A DNA stretch of 64,000 nt from Sporosarcina limicola (GCF_014873855.1 NZ_JADBEL010000010.1:62001-126000); one strand, 5' to 3'. Shown: positions 29,058 through 37,752, counted from the stretch's first letter. The notes: generated from the letters alone by a model not told the origin. A program made the numbers and translations.

Positions 29058-30374
29058 TTGAAAAACTACAAGTGGTTGCTTTCAGGTACAATAGCAATTT
29101 TCATGCTGACTACCATTGTGAGTGGGACAGGCGTTTTAGCAAGTCCTCTAACTGATCTGAAAAACGAAAAGAAACAAAATGAACAAAAGAAAATTGAACT
29201 AAAATCGAACATCAACCAAAAAAAGACGGCAATTTATAAAAACAAATCTACAATCGATAAGATATTCGATCAAATTTCGGAACTAAATGCTCAAATTGAA
29301 GAAACGAACAGTAACATTGCACGTGTGGAAGAGAAAATTCTTCACACTACAGAAGACATTGAAGCGCTTCAAAAATCCATTAAGGAACTCGAAAAGAAAA
29401 TTGCGGAACGTGATATTGTATTGCGTGAGCGACTTCGCGCAATGCAAGTAAAAGGCGGATCGGTGGATTACCTTGATGTCCTCCTTGGTGCAAACAGTTT
29501 CTCTGATTTTATCGATCGTTTTTCTGCAGTGAATACATTAATGGATGCGGATCGAAATATCATGGAACAGCAGGCAAAGGATAAAGAGCAGTTGGAAGTA
29601 GAAAAAGCGCTTGTTGAAAAGAAATTAGCAGAGCAAGAAGAGAATAAAAAAGAATTACAAGGAATGATGGCCTCCCTCGAATTAAAAAAAGTTGACAAGA
29701 ATAAACTAATTGATCAATTGGAAGTTGAACAAGAAAAATTAGAAGCTGAAAAAGGTAAATTGGAAGTAGACCTTGATCATGAGCATAAAATAAGTAAAGA
29801 AATCGAACAGAAAATTGACGCCGAACAGAAACGAATCGCTGAAATTGCAAAGAAGGCAGAAGAAGAGAAGAAACGTAAAGCAGCAGCTGCCGCAAAAGCG
29901 AATCGTAATAATGGAGGTTCTTCTATCTCAACCCCTACCTATTTACCGAATGTTTCAAGTGGGAACTGGACTAGACCGACAATTGGAAGATATACTTCAT
30001 CATTCGGATGGCGTAAGCACCCAATATATGGAGCAACAAGACAACATCGTGGTATGGACATTGCGAACTCAATCGGAACGCCTGTTGTATCGGCTAGTGA
30101 TGGAGTAGTTTCTTATGCTGGACGGATGAGTACGTACGGAAATATTATCATGGTGACGCATTCTGTCGAAGGTCAAATCTTTACGACCGCCTATGCTCAC
30201 TTATCTAGTATCGCTGTCGGTGTTGGTCAACAAGTAGACAAAGGCCAACATATTGGGAACATCGGAAATACGGGTGCATCGACCGGGCCCCATCTCCATT
30301 TTGAATTCCACATAGGAAACTGGTCAGCAAGTGGTTCAAGTGCGGTCAATCCATTGCGTTATGTTTCATTTTAA
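29058..30374 (+). CDS. EnvC-like coiled-coil murein hydrolase with M23 (LytM) domain
   Basis: A 438-residue exported protein starting at TTG after AAAGGGG. The signal peptide occupies residues about 1-30. A long Lys/Glu-rich coiled coil spans about 31-285 (EnvC/CwlO-like, with RLRAMQVKGG and LDVLLGANSFSDFIDR in its hinge). An M23 domain occupies the last 130 residues with the zinc ligands HRGMD and HLHF present, so it is probably an active endopeptidase. Position right after ftsX suggests its coiled coil is the FtsX partner. In B. subtilis the FtsEX target CwlO has a similar coiled coil but an NlpC/P60 catalytic domain. Confidence 0.9.
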   Translation: MKNYKWLLSGTIAIFMLTTIVSGTGVLASPLTDLKNEKKQNEQKKIELKSNINQKKTAIYKNKSTIDKIFDQISELNAQIEETNSNIARVEEKILHTTEDIEALQKSIKELEKKIAERDIVLRERLRAMQVKGGSVDYLDVLLGANSFSDFIDRFSAVNTLMDADRNIMEQQAKDKEQLEVEKALVEKKLAEQEENKKELQGMMASLELKKVDKNKLIDQLEVEQEKLEAEKGKLEVDLDHEHKISKEIEQKIDAEQKRIAEIAKKAEEEKKRKAAAAAKANRNNGGSSISTPTYLPNVSSGNWTRPTIGRYTSSFGWRKHPIYGATRQHRGMDIANSIGTPVVSASDGVVSYAGRMSTYGNIIMVTHSVEGQIFTTAYAHLSSIAVGVGQQVDKGQHIGNIGNTGASTGPHLHFEFHIGNWSASGSSAVNPLRYVSF

Positions 30375-30417
30375 AAGAAAAAGGCCTTCCTCTCTAATGA
30401 GGACAGGCCTTTTCTTT
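30372..30417 (+). terminator. Terminator after the M23 hydrolase gene
   Basis: AAAAGAAAAAGGCCT pairs with AGGCCTTTTCTTTT, with an inner TCCTC/GAGGA pairing. It starts at the stop codon of the gene and is followed by the second AGCGAC array. Confidence 0.9.
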
Positions 30418-30460
30418 TAGAGCAAAAGTTGCGATTCGTTATTTTTCACAACTTTTACTA

Positions 30461-30867
30461 GCGAAGCGACCAATTAAGGAGGTTAAGCGACTGATTCCAC
30501 TAGCGAAGCGACCGATTAAGGAGGTTAAGCGACTGATTCCACTAGCGAAGCGACCGATTAAGGAGGTTAAGCGACTGATTCCACTAGCGAAGCGACCGAT
30601 TAAGAAATTGAGCGACTGATTCCACTAGCGAAGCGACCAATAAAGAAATTAAGCGACTGATTCCACTAGCGAAGCGACCAATTAAGAAATTAAGCGACTG
30701 ATTCCACTAGCGAAGCGACCGATTAAGAAATTGAGCGACTGATTCCACTAGCGAAGCGACCAATTAAGGAGGTTAAGCGACTGATTCCACTAGCGAAGCG
30801 ACTAATTAAGAAATCAAGCGACTGATTCCGCTAGCGAAGCGACCAATAAAGAAATCAAGCGACTGAT
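30461..30867 (+). repeat. AGCGAC-core phased array, 20 cores in ten 41-42 bp units
   Basis: Unit: GCGAAGCGACC(A/G)AT, a variable spacer, AAGCGACTGATTCCACTA. Units start at 30461, 30503, 30545, 30587, 30628, 30669, 30710, 30751, 30793 and 30834. Each unit has two AGCGAC cores about 21 bp apart (30465, 30486, 30507 and so on to 30858), so the mean step is 20.7 bp. Core bases are nearly invariant while spacers differ (AAGGAGGTT, AAGAAATTG, AAGAAATCA). It fills most of the 584-base gap before the next gene. Confidence 0.92.
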
Positions 30868-30916
30868 CTTTGATTTTTCTTGTGGGGCAAAAAAGTCGCA
30901 ATTCAATTCGGAATCC

Positions 30917-30934
30917 TATACCATATACGGTATA
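30917..30934. promoter_or_regulatory. Palindrome upstream of the membrane-protein/thioredoxin pair
   Basis: TATACC-ATATAC-GGTATA is a near-perfect dyad 25 bases before the next start codon and overlaps possible -10 sequence. It could be an operator or simply an AT-rich promoter region. Confidence 0.35.
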
Positions 30935-30958
30935 CATATGTTAAAGGGGTATACGTGA

Positions 30959-31609
30959 ATGACCGTCACTAACTATTATATTATTGGTAGTTTTACTGTT
31001 CCGTCGTCGTGGATTGCACTCATCGTTGCGTTCGTCGTCGCATATAGTGCAGTTCGGACACGTTATGGAAAAAAACATGCAGAAATCTTATCGGATGCAT
31101 TTTTTTATTTAGTGATTGTGTGGAAATTAAGTGTTATTTTGATTGATTTCAGTACAGTCATTCGATCTCCTCTTACGGTTCTCTATTTTCATGGAGGGAT
31201 CCTAGGGTTTTATTTTGGACTAGTGTTTATTATCGGCAAGATTTTATGGGGCGTGAAGAAGGGACGGTACCATACTGATGGGTTAATCTCACTTTTTTCG
31301 GGTGCGGTTTTGACCCAAGTGGTGTTTCAATTATTGATGGTGTTGCTGAATGAGGGTGAGTGGGTTGCGCAAGGCATGACCATCGTCGTATTTACGTTGT
31401 TCGCCGTTTATTTCTGGTTGATTAGCGGAAAGTCAGGAAATTGGACGATTCAGCTGGCGCTATTGTTCATGGCGGTCCATGTCTTCGTTGCTTCCTTCCA
31501 ACCGAAGGGACTGGTCGGTACACCGCTTATTACAACTATTGTCAATGGAATACTTTTTGCGATCCTGTTTTCATTGGAACGTCGCACTGAAAATGGAATG
31601 GAGGAATAA
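30959..31609 (+). CDS. Polytopic membrane protein paired with a TlpA/ResA thioredoxin
   Basis: A 216-residue protein with six to seven hydrophobic helices and few loops. The motif LYFHGGILGFYFG in the third helix faintly recalls the HGG region of prolipoprotein diacylglyceryl transferase (Lgt), but the catalytic Lgt arginines are not obvious and it is shorter. The ATG follows AAAGGGG. It is followed two bases later by a membrane-tethered thioredoxin, so the pair is cotranscribed. A role in supplying or using reducing power across the membrane is inference only; I do not recognise a named family with certainty. Confidence 0.75.
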   Translation: MTVTNYYIIGSFTVPSSWIALIVAFVVAYSAVRTRYGKKHAEILSDAFFYLVIVWKLSVILIDFSTVIRSPLTVLYFHGGILGFYFGLVFIIGKILWGVKKGRYHTDGLISLFSGAVLTQVVFQLLMVLLNEGEWVAQGMTIVVFTLFAVYFWLISGKSGNWTIQLALLFMAVHVFVASFQPKGLVGTPLITTIVNGILFAILFSLERRTENGMEE

Positions 31610-31611
31610 AT

Positions 31612-32172
31612 ATGAATAAGAAATTGATAGGTTATCTGATAGCTGCACTGCTGATTGGCACGCTGGTTGTAATTATGGTGAAAACGAATTTGGATAAACC
31701 GGAGCCAATCGCTACATCTAAATTGGGGGTTGAAACAGGATTGGGGCAGGGAGAAGCACCACCTGATTTTGAATTAACTACACTTTCTGGTGATGTAGTG
31801 AAGTTGTCCGATTTCAAAGGGAAAAAAGTTATTTTGAATTTCTGGGCTTCTTACTGTCCACCGTGTAAAGCGGAAATGCCACATATGCAAAATTATTATG
31901 AGGGTTATAAAGAAGAGGATAACTTTGAAATACTTGCGGTTAATCTGACGCCTAGTGAGCGGAATGGTATTCAAGGTGTTGAGGATTTTATCGATACGTA
32001 TGAACTGACGTTTCCAATTCCACTCGATGAAGAAGGTATTGTTGGTGAAACATATCAAATCCTTACAATTCCAACAACGTATATGATTGGAACAGATGGT
32101 GTCATTGGTCAACAAATAAATGGACCGATGGATGAAAGCATGTTGAAAGAGCTTGTCGAAAATCTTGATTGA
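31612..32172 (+). CDS. Membrane-anchored TlpA/ResA-family thiol-disulfide oxidoreductase
   Basis: A 186-residue protein with one N-terminal anchor (residues about 6-24) and an extracytoplasmic thioredoxin fold. The active site is NFWASYCPPCKAEMP with CPPC near residue 83, and the cis-proline lies in TIPTTYMI. ResA-type proteins reduce apocytochrome c cysteines; others support sporulation or general thiol exchange. A c-type cytochrome gene (cccB) lies 5 kb upstream, but there are no ccs genes here. The ATG follows GGAGGAAT. It is followed by ctpB. Confidence 0.9.
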   Translation: MNKKLIGYLIAALLIGTLVVIMVKTNLDKPEPIATSKLGVETGLGQGEAPPDFELTTLSGDVVKLSDFKGKKVILNFWASYCPPCKAEMPHMQNYYEGYKEEDNFEILAVNLTPSERNGIQGVEDFIDTYELTFPIPLDEEGIVGETYQILTIPTTYMIGTDGVIGQQINGPMDESMLKELVENLD

Positions 32173-32245
32173 AGAAAGCCGGTTACCTGCTGTCGTAATG
32201 TTCCATTTTCGTTCATATAATGAACGGAGGAGGGGATATTACACT

Positions 32246-33694
32246 ATGCGGAGAAGCCGGTTTTTGCTATTTGCTATATTTTGGGTTTTAGTAACGAGTG
32301 TTATTCTAATATTGAATGGTTGTGTAGAGGGAGAAAATAAGGACAATGCGGTAGCGCAGACGCCGACAACATTTGGTATTATTGAAGAGGCATTTGGTTT
32401 GATCCAGAAAAAAGCTGTGTATCCAGTTGATGAAGATATGTTGATTGAAGGCGCGGTGCGTGGGATGACAGACTCCATTGGCGATAAGTATTCGACCTAT
32501 TTTACGAAAGACGAAGCGGCCGCCCATAAAGAATTGCTTGCTGCTGAGCGAGTTGGAATCGGTGCGGAAATCACACGTTCAAACGGAAAATTCATTATAG
32601 TTGGGCCAGTTAAGTCATCTCCAGCCGACAAAGCGGGGCTACGTCCATATGATGAAATCGTTCGCATAGATGGTGAGCGTTTGGAAGGGAATTCACTGCA
32701 GGACATTGTTCAGCGTATCCGTGGCAAGAAGGGGACAGCAGTTAAGATGACGATTTTTAGGCCTGATGAGGATAAGCATATTGAGTTAAGTGTCATGCGG
32801 GATACGATTCCGGTGAAGACAGTGTCCTCGGAAGTGATTGAGGATCGCGAAGAAAAAATCGGTTACATATCGATTACGACGTTTGGCAATGAAAGCGCGA
32901 AGGAATGGCAGAACGCGACAAATGGACTCATTCAGAAAGGGGCTAATTCGCTAATTATTGATGTGCGAGGCAATCCAGGTGGTTATTTGCGTACGGTCAG
33001 TGAAATTGCCGGGAGTTTATTGCCGAAGGATACGGTTTTCGCTTATATGCAAGATCCGAAAGGTATGCTGTCACCACTTGTTCCAGAATTCTCCGATGGT
33101 AATTCGTTCGATGAAAAGCTGAAGAAGATGCCGATTGTTTTATTGCAAGATAAAGGAAGTGCATCGGCGAGTGAAGTGTTGAGTGGTGCGTTGAAGGATT
33201 TGAAAAGGGGATTCATAACGGGTACGACGAGCTTTGGCAAGGGGACCGTGCAGGATACGTTTAAATTATCGAATGGCGGGGAAGTGAAACTGTCGACCCA
33301 TAAGTGGCTCACTCCGAAAGAGCAATGGATTCATGGTAAAGGAGTGAAAGCGGATCTCGAGGTTGTCCAAAGCGCGCTGTTTGGAGAGCATATTCGTCTA
33401 GTTGCGGATATTTATACGGAAGGAGATTTCCATGATGATATCGCCTATGGTCAGCGGTTGCTTACAGGGCTAGGCTATAGTGTCGGAAGGACGGACGGTC
33501 TTTTTGATGAGTCAACAGCCCGTGCAGTTCATGCATTCAGAGTCGATGCCAAGGTCGAAGAAGGTAAAATAATGGATCGAGTATTTTTCACAACACTGAA
33601 AGATAAAGTGGAAGTGTTCAGGAAGGATCGTAAAAACGACGACCAGCTTCAGATGGCAATTGGCTATATCCATCACAAAATAAGTGAGAAATGA
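32246..33694 (+). CDS. ctpB: Carboxy-terminal processing protease CtpB-like (S41)
   Basis: A 482-residue exported serine protease: N-terminal membrane segment (residues about 5-25, ending LNGC, a borderline lipobox), a PDZ domain around 95-175 (KADKAGL-type substrate groove near SPADKAGLRPYDEIV), a catalytic S41 core with the nucleophile in KGSASASEVLSGAL and the general-base Lys in TSFGKGTVQ, and a C-terminal peptidoglycan-binding domain (GLGYSVGRTDGLFDE). B. subtilis CtpB cleaves SpoIVFA in sporulation signalling. The frame extends upstream, but ATG 32246 after GGAGGAGGGG gives the normal N-terminus. Order ftsEX-ctpB-minJ matches Bacillus. Confidence 0.92.
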   Translation: MRRSRFLLFAIFWVLVTSVILILNGCVEGENKDNAVAQTPTTFGIIEEAFGLIQKKAVYPVDEDMLIEGAVRGMTDSIGDKYSTYFTKDEAAAHKELLAAERVGIGAEITRSNGKFIIVGPVKSSPADKAGLRPYDEIVRIDGERLEGNSLQDIVQRIRGKKGTAVKMTIFRPDEDKHIELSVMRDTIPVKTVSSEVIEDREEKIGYISITTFGNESAKEWQNATNGLIQKGANSLIIDVRGNPGGYLRTVSEIAGSLLPKDTVFAYMQDPKGMLSPLVPEFSDGNSFDEKLKKMPIVLLQDKGSASASEVLSGALKDLKRGFITGTTSFGKGTVQDTFKLSNGGEVKLSTHKWLTPKEQWIHGKGVKADLEVVQSALFGEHIRLVADIYTEGDFHDDIAYGQRLLTGLGYSVGRTDGLFDESTARAVHAFRVDAKVEEGKIMDRVFFTTLKDKVEVFRKDRKNDDQLQMAIGYIHHKISEK

Positions 33695-33724
33695 AACTCC
33701 CGATGCGTTATCGGGAGTTTTTTG
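33694..33724 (+). terminator. Terminator of ctpB
   Basis: AAACTCCCGAT pairs with ATCGGGAGTTT around a short loop, then T residues. The stem overlaps the stop codon by one base. Confidence 0.9.
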
Positions 33725-33735
33725 CGGGGAAGTAG

Positions 33736-33965
33736 AGTAAGCGGAATTGCCATGACAGTTGGTGCGGGCCATGACAGTTTTGTGGATTGCCCTTAGAGTA
33801 AGCAGAATTGCCATGACAGTTGGTGCGGGCCATGACAGTTTTGTGGATTGCCCTTAGAGTAAGCGGAATTGCCATGACAGTTGGTGCGGGCCATGACAGT
33901 TTTGTGGATTGCCCTTAGAGTTAGTGGAATTGCCATGACAGTCTTACGGATTGCTTACAGTTTGC
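33736..33965 (+). repeat. CCATGACAGTT-core phased array, 61-bp triple unit
   Basis: Three and a half nearly identical 61-bp units. Each unit contains three related cores, CCATGACAGTT (twice) and CCCTTAGAGT, with starts stepping 19, 21 and 21 bp (for example 33751, 33770, 33791, 33812, 33831). The array follows the ctpB terminator and precedes minJ. The same family, with the same 61-bp period, occurs at 62 kb. Confidence 0.9.
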
Positions 33966-34127
33966 CTTATCCCCCTATACAAACCATCTATCAATCTTAT
34001 CTTGAATCAATGCATGAATGATATTTTCCACTTATTATCAATTCATTTATAACTATTCACATAAGAAGCACTTCTTTTGGTACAATGAAAAGAAATGACG
34101 TTGCGGGGAATGGGATGGTGACAGTTC

Positions 34128-35297
34128 GTGTCTGAGAAAATGATATTCGATGTACTTGATGTAGTTGTGTTGTTTTTCTTGAATCCAGTTTTGTTTGCTG
34201 CGCTTCTCATGGCAGTCATTATAGGGTATTTTCGCGTGAAGCGCGAGCGGCGGAGTTTCAAAGTCCGTTTATTGCCGGGTTTTACTGAGTTGAAAAGGCT
34301 TTTGGCGGAGTCATGGCCTTATGCATTACTTCTATCAGTATTGATTTCAGGGGTAGGATTGATAGCTAATTTTGGTTGGCTCGTATTATTTTCTGCGGCT
34401 ACGCTTGTTACATTACTTTCATTCTATTATAAAGCAGCGTCACCTATTTATTTTGCTGCTATTGCTTTTTTTGCACTTTATTTCTTGAAAGAATATGTAG
34501 GTGAATTCACGTTTCGTGGATGGAGTTTGGGGCAACTGGACATGTTCGGAGAGCTGGCAGTAACGATTGCAGTTATTGCGGGATTACTCCTCGTCGTGGA
34601 AGGGCTTCTCGTTAGCCGTCACACAGTCCAATATGCATCGCCATATCTAGTGAATACGAATCGTGGGCTCAGAGCCGCCTCATTTAAGGTGAAGCGGCTC
34701 TGGTTGCTGCCTGTTGTATTCCTCGTTCCAGGGGATATGATTTCGGCTTATGTTCCATATTGGCCACAATTTACTCTTGGGGAAAATGCGTTCAGCTTAA
34801 TTCCGCTGCCAGTCATTATAGGATTTTCGCAAGTGGCACGCTCGACGTTGCCAGACTTTTTATTCCCCAAAATCGGTCGTGCGGTCACTTGGTTAGGCAT
34901 AGTCGTCATAATTGTAGGTATTTCAGCGATTTGGATGCCAGTCCTAGGATGGGCTGCACTATCGATGGGTGTCATTTGCAGGGCAATGATCTCTATTTTA
35001 ACTTCGCTCCAAGAACGAAAAGGCGGCTATGTGGCTGCGCCAAGTTCCACGGGTGTTGTCATAGCGGGTATCCTACCCGGATCACCTGGGGAAAAGATGG
35101 GCCTCTTGTCAGGAGAGTGTATTCGCACGGTCAACGGGATTCGAGTGAGCAATGAAAAGGAGTTGTATGATGCCATCCAGGTAAATGCTGCGCATTGCCG
35201 TTTACAAGTAATTGGTCGCGACGGGGAAATTCGGTTGATGCAACAGGTTATTTATCGACATGATCACCATCGGTTAGGACTACTTATCGTCCGATGA
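34128..35297 (+). CDS. minJ: MinJ-like polytopic division-site protein with C-terminal PDZ domain
   Basis: A 389-residue protein with eight or so membrane helices (residues about 10-290) and a C-terminal PDZ domain (GVVIAGILPGSPGEKMGLLSGECIRTVNG). In B. subtilis MinJ links DivIVA to MinD and so places the MinCD division inhibitor at septum and poles. The gene order ctpB-minJ-csbA is that of B. subtilis, and length and topology agree. The GTG start follows GGATGGTGA. If not MinJ itself, it is a PDZ membrane scaffold of the same kind. Confidence 0.78.
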   Translation: MSEKMIFDVLDVVVLFFLNPVLFAALLMAVIIGYFRVKRERRSFKVRLLPGFTELKRLLAESWPYALLLSVLISGVGLIANFGWLVLFSAATLVTLLSFYYKAASPIYFAAIAFFALYFLKEYVGEFTFRGWSLGQLDMFGELAVTIAVIAGLLLVVEGLLVSRHTVQYASPYLVNTNRGLRAASFKVKRLWLLPVVFLVPGDMISAYVPYWPQFTLGENAFSLIPLPVIIGFSQVARSTLPDFLFPKIGRAVTWLGIVVIIVGISAIWMPVLGWAALSMGVICRAMISILTSLQERKGGYVAAPSSTGVVIAGILPGSPGEKMGLLSGECIRTVNGIRVSNEKELYDAIQVNAAHCRLQVIGRDGEIRLMQQVIYRHDHHRLGLLIVR

Positions 35298-35335
35298 AAC
35301 AGTAAGTACCATTCGCTTTAGAAGGAAGGTTTAAC

Positions 35336-35587
35336 ATGGAGTTACTTGAAACAAAACTGATACTTGCCTTGTTTTTACCCGGATTACTCGTTGTCTTTTT
35401 CACGAGGGTCACTTTTCACTATGTTGTCGGTCTCCTTTTGACTCTAGCCTTAATCGCAGCATCCGTATATGCGGGTTACACACATGACTGGATACTCTAT
35501 GTAGCAGATGCATTGTCACTCACGGTTGGCTTTTGGTATGCGACACGAATGGTAAATGAAGCGAGGAAGAATGAGGAAGAAGCCTGA
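35336..35587 (+). CDS. csbA: CsbA-like small membrane protein
   Basis: An 83-residue protein with three hydrophobic segments. The N-terminal LALFLPGLLVVFFTRVTFHYVVG pattern and downstream ASVYAGYT and VGFWYATRMVNEA match B. subtilis CsbA (76 residues), a sigma-B-controlled protein of unknown role. Position after minJ also matches. The ATG follows GGAAGG. In B. subtilis uvrBA come next; here the gene is followed by a repeat array and azlCD, so linkage is broken. No sigma-B promoter was recognised. Confidence 0.78.
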   Translation: MELLETKLILALFLPGLLVVFFTRVTFHYVVGLLLTLALIAASVYAGYTHDWILYVADALSLTVGFWYATRMVNEARKNEEEA

Positions 35588-35594
35588 AATAGCG

Positions 35595-35625
35595 AAACCG
35601 CTCCCGATTATTGGAGCGGTTTTTT
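35595..35625 (+). terminator. Terminator of csbA
   Basis: AAACCGCTCC pairs with GGAGCGGTTT around an 8-base loop, followed by T residues. Confidence 0.9.
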
Positions 35626-35670
35626 GTGTGGAATGAACTGGGATATTTCATGTGGGCAACCGTAAATTCG

Positions 35671-35957
35671 CTCAAGCGACTGATTCCACTGTCCAAGCGA
35701 CCAATCTCGTCAGCGAAGCGACTGATTCCACTGTCCAAGCGACCAATCCCGTCAGCGAAGCGATTGATTGCACTGCCCAAGCGACCAATCCCGTCAGCGA
35801 AGTGACTAATTTCACTGTCCAAGCGACCAATCCCGTCAGCGAAGCGACTGATTCCACTGTCCAAGTGACCAATCCCGTCAGCGAAGCGACTGATCCCACT
35901 GACGAAGCGACCAATCCCGTCAGCGAAGCGACTGATTTCACTGCCCGAGCGGCCTCT
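35671..35957 (+). repeat. AGCGAC-core phased array, 14 cores at exactly 21 bp
   Basis: Cores AGCGAC (variants AGTGAC, AGCGAT, AGCGGC) start at 35675 and then every 21 bp without exception to 35948. The 42-bp super-unit is AAGCGACTGATTCCACTGTCC plus AAGCGACCAATCCCGTCAGCG. It fills the convergent gap between csbA and azlD, and its end touches the azlD stop. Because 42 is a multiple of three, it is open in several frames, but no ribosome site or sensible protein is present. Confidence 0.93.
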
Positions 35958-36266
35958 CTACATAAACAAACTATAAACAGCAAGCACACCAATCGTTCCA
36001 AGTACAACAGACATTACACCGCCGCCGAAAAACGCAATTAAAAATGCCACGCCCGCACCAATCATACCAAACAAAATGTTCCCTTCCTGCACGAACAAAA
36101 TTGCCGGAAAAATGAGAGCACCCAATACGGCGTATGGAATATTGCGTAAGACGCCGGACACAATAGGAGGAAATTCTTTCCCATCTAAAAATGTAAGAGG
36201 AATCATACGTGGAATGTATGTCACTAACGCCATTCCAAAAAGCATCCACCAGTAAGTCGGACCCAT
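35958..36266 (-). CDS. azlD: AzlD-family branched-chain amino acid exporter small subunit
   Basis: A 102-residue protein with four hydrophobic helices. Near the N-terminus MALVTYIPRMIPLTFL is the AzlD signature; GVLRNIPYAVLGALIFPAIL follows. AzlC and AzlD together export branched-chain amino acids and analogues such as 4-azaleucine. Its ATG overlaps the azlC stop by a base after AAGGAGGAGG, so translation is coupled. No terminator is obvious before the repeat array that begins at its stop codon. Confidence 0.9.
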   Translation of the reverse strand: MGPTYWWMLFGMALVTYIPRMIPLTFLDGKEFPPIVSGVLRNIPYAVLGALIFPAILFVQEGNILFGMIGAGVAFLIAFFGGGVMSVVLGTIGVLAVYSLFM

Positions 36267-36988
36267 TAAACTGCCTCCTCCTTTTCAAACATCGCCTCTG
36301 CGTTTTTGCCTTGCTTCGCATAGATAACCTCAACAAAAATCGAAGACGCAAGTGTTGCGACGAGAATCGACCAACCTGCTGAGAAACCCGAAAAGTACAG
36401 CACGCAATGGATTGCCGCCGCCACTCCCGCGAGCATGACAACTTTGCGATTTCCCTTCATCGAAGGAACGAGTAGTCCGATGAACATTGCATAGAGTGCG
36501 ATTGCCATAGCAGCTTGTAGAAATAGCGGTAGATTGGCGCCGATAACATGACCAACCGCAGTAAAGATAACCCAACTTCCATAGGCAATTAGTGTGACAC
36601 CGAACGCAAAGGGTGTCGATATTTTGTCGTTTTTACTTGTTGCGAGAACGGAAAAGGATTCATCTGTAATACCGAAGGAGTAAAATGCCTTTACCCATTT
36701 TGGGGCGGGTTGCATCTTTTCACTGAGCGATGCCGTCATAAGGAAGTGACGAATGTTGACGATAAATGTATTGAGGACAATCAAGATAGGGTCGACAGCC
36801 AATGCAATCAGGCTGAGTGACATATATTGTGAGGCTCCCGCATAGACGAATATGCTCATTGCGGTCGCTTCGATAATGGACAAGCCTGCTGTTTTCGCAA
36901 GTAGTCCGAATGTGAGAGCGACGGGGAAATACCCGATGGCGATGCTAGAACCTGCCCTAAGTCCCGCTAAAAATTGGCTTTTCTTCAT
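36266..36988 (-). CDS. azlC: AzlC-family branched-chain amino acid exporter large subunit
   Basis: A 240-residue membrane protein. GLRAGSSIAIGYFPVALTFGLLAK at the N-terminus and FVYAGASQYMSLSLIA are family motifs, as are NIRHFLMTASLSEKM and SFGITDESFSV. It forms the exporter with AzlD. The ATG follows AAAGATGTGA. In B. subtilis the pair belongs to an azlB-controlled operon; no AzlB/Lrp-like gene is seen here. The pair faces the minus strand in a mainly plus-strand region. Confidence 0.93.
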   Translation of the reverse strand: MKKSQFLAGLRAGSSIAIGYFPVALTFGLLAKTAGLSIIEATAMSIFVYAGASQYMSLSLIALAVDPILIVLNTFIVNIRHFLMTASLSEKMQPAPKWVKAFYSFGITDESFSVLATSKNDKISTPFAFGVTLIAYGSWVIFTAVGHVIGANLPLFLQAAMAIALYAMFIGLLVPSMKGNRKVVMLAGVAAAIHCVLYFSGFSAGWSILVATLASSIFVEVIYAKQGKNAEAMFEKEEAV

Positions 36989-37128
36989 ATTGTCACATCT
37001 TTCTTAGCTGTATTTAATGATTATACTATAAATTCGTGTTTTAATGGATGTACAGTAGGGGAAAATCTTAGTTAGAAGAATTTTTATATCATTAAAAAAG
37101 ATAAGCACGTATAGCGAGGGTGTTTCGG

Positions 37129-37752
37129 ATGAGTGATTGGTTTGATGTAGATAATATCGTTAAATTGGCGCAACATTATAAGGCACTCGGTCCGTTTGTG
37201 GGATTGCTACTGCCTTTTATTGAATCGTTTTTACCGTTTCTTCCGTTATTCGTTTTTGTTTTTGCGAATGCGAGTGCGTATGGGCTTTGGTATGGGTTTA
37301 TATTATCGTGGGCAGGTGCGGTTGTTGGATCGTATGCTGTATTCCTGATTATTCGGAAGTATGGCCGCAATCGGTTTCTCCGTTTTTTAACGAAAAGTGT
37401 ACGCATTCAAAAATTGATCAAGTGGGTTGACCGCAACGGATTTGGGCCACTGTTTATATTGATTTGTTTTCCGTTTACACCGTCAGCGCTCGTCAATCTT
37501 GTTGCGGGGCTGTCCGATATGAAAAAGACGCATTATCTGTTTACGTTGATGGCGGGAAAGTTTGTTATGATTTTTACGATTAGTTATATAGGCTATGATT
37601 TGAAAGCATTACTTACACAGCCAATCCAGACTGCCAAAGTCATCATCTTGATAATTTCACTCTGGCTGGTCGGCAAATGGTTCGAAAAACGGTTGAATCG
37701 AAAGGTGGAAGCTGAATTCCGTTCCGTTTCGAGCCACAGCAACGAAAAATAA
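37129..37752 (+). CDS. TVP38/TMEM64 (DedA-like, VTT domain) membrane protein
   Basis: A 207-residue membrane protein of the SNARE-associated/VTT family: GLLLPFIESFLPFLPLFVFVFANAS and GAVVGSYAVFLIIRKYGRNR hold the conserved acidic and glycine residues, and LICFPFTPSALVNLVAGLSDM the second re-entrant half. Relatives flip lipids or lipid carriers across membranes. A GTG 9 bases upstream lies in the ribosome site GCGAGGG, so ATG 37129 is preferred. It stands alone between azlCD and an insertion-sequence remnant. Confidence 0.88.
   Translation: MSDWFDVDNIVKLAQHYKALGPFVGLLLPFIESFLPFLPLFVFVFANASAYGLWYGFILSWAGAVVGSYAVFLIIRKYGRNRFLRFLTKSVRIQKLIKWVDRNGFGPLFILICFPFTPSALVNLVAGLSDMKKTHYLFTLMAGKFVMIFTISYIGYDLKALLTQPIQTAKVIILIISLWLVGKWFEKRLNRKVEAEFRSVSSHSNEK

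Noticed and set aside
30461..30867. CRISPR array
   Set aside because: Regular spacing suggested it, but the conserved core is only 6-12 bases, spacers are repeated rather than unique, spacing is about 21 bp, and no cas genes are present.
35520..36041. Long open frames on both strands translating to repetitive peptides such as ATNPVSEATD or DGIGRLDSGI
   Set aside because: The 42-bp unit is a multiple of three and lacks stops in several frames, so long frames arise automatically. They overlap azlD or csbA, have no good ribosome sites, and the other arrays (20-bp or 61-bp periods) cannot encode equivalents.
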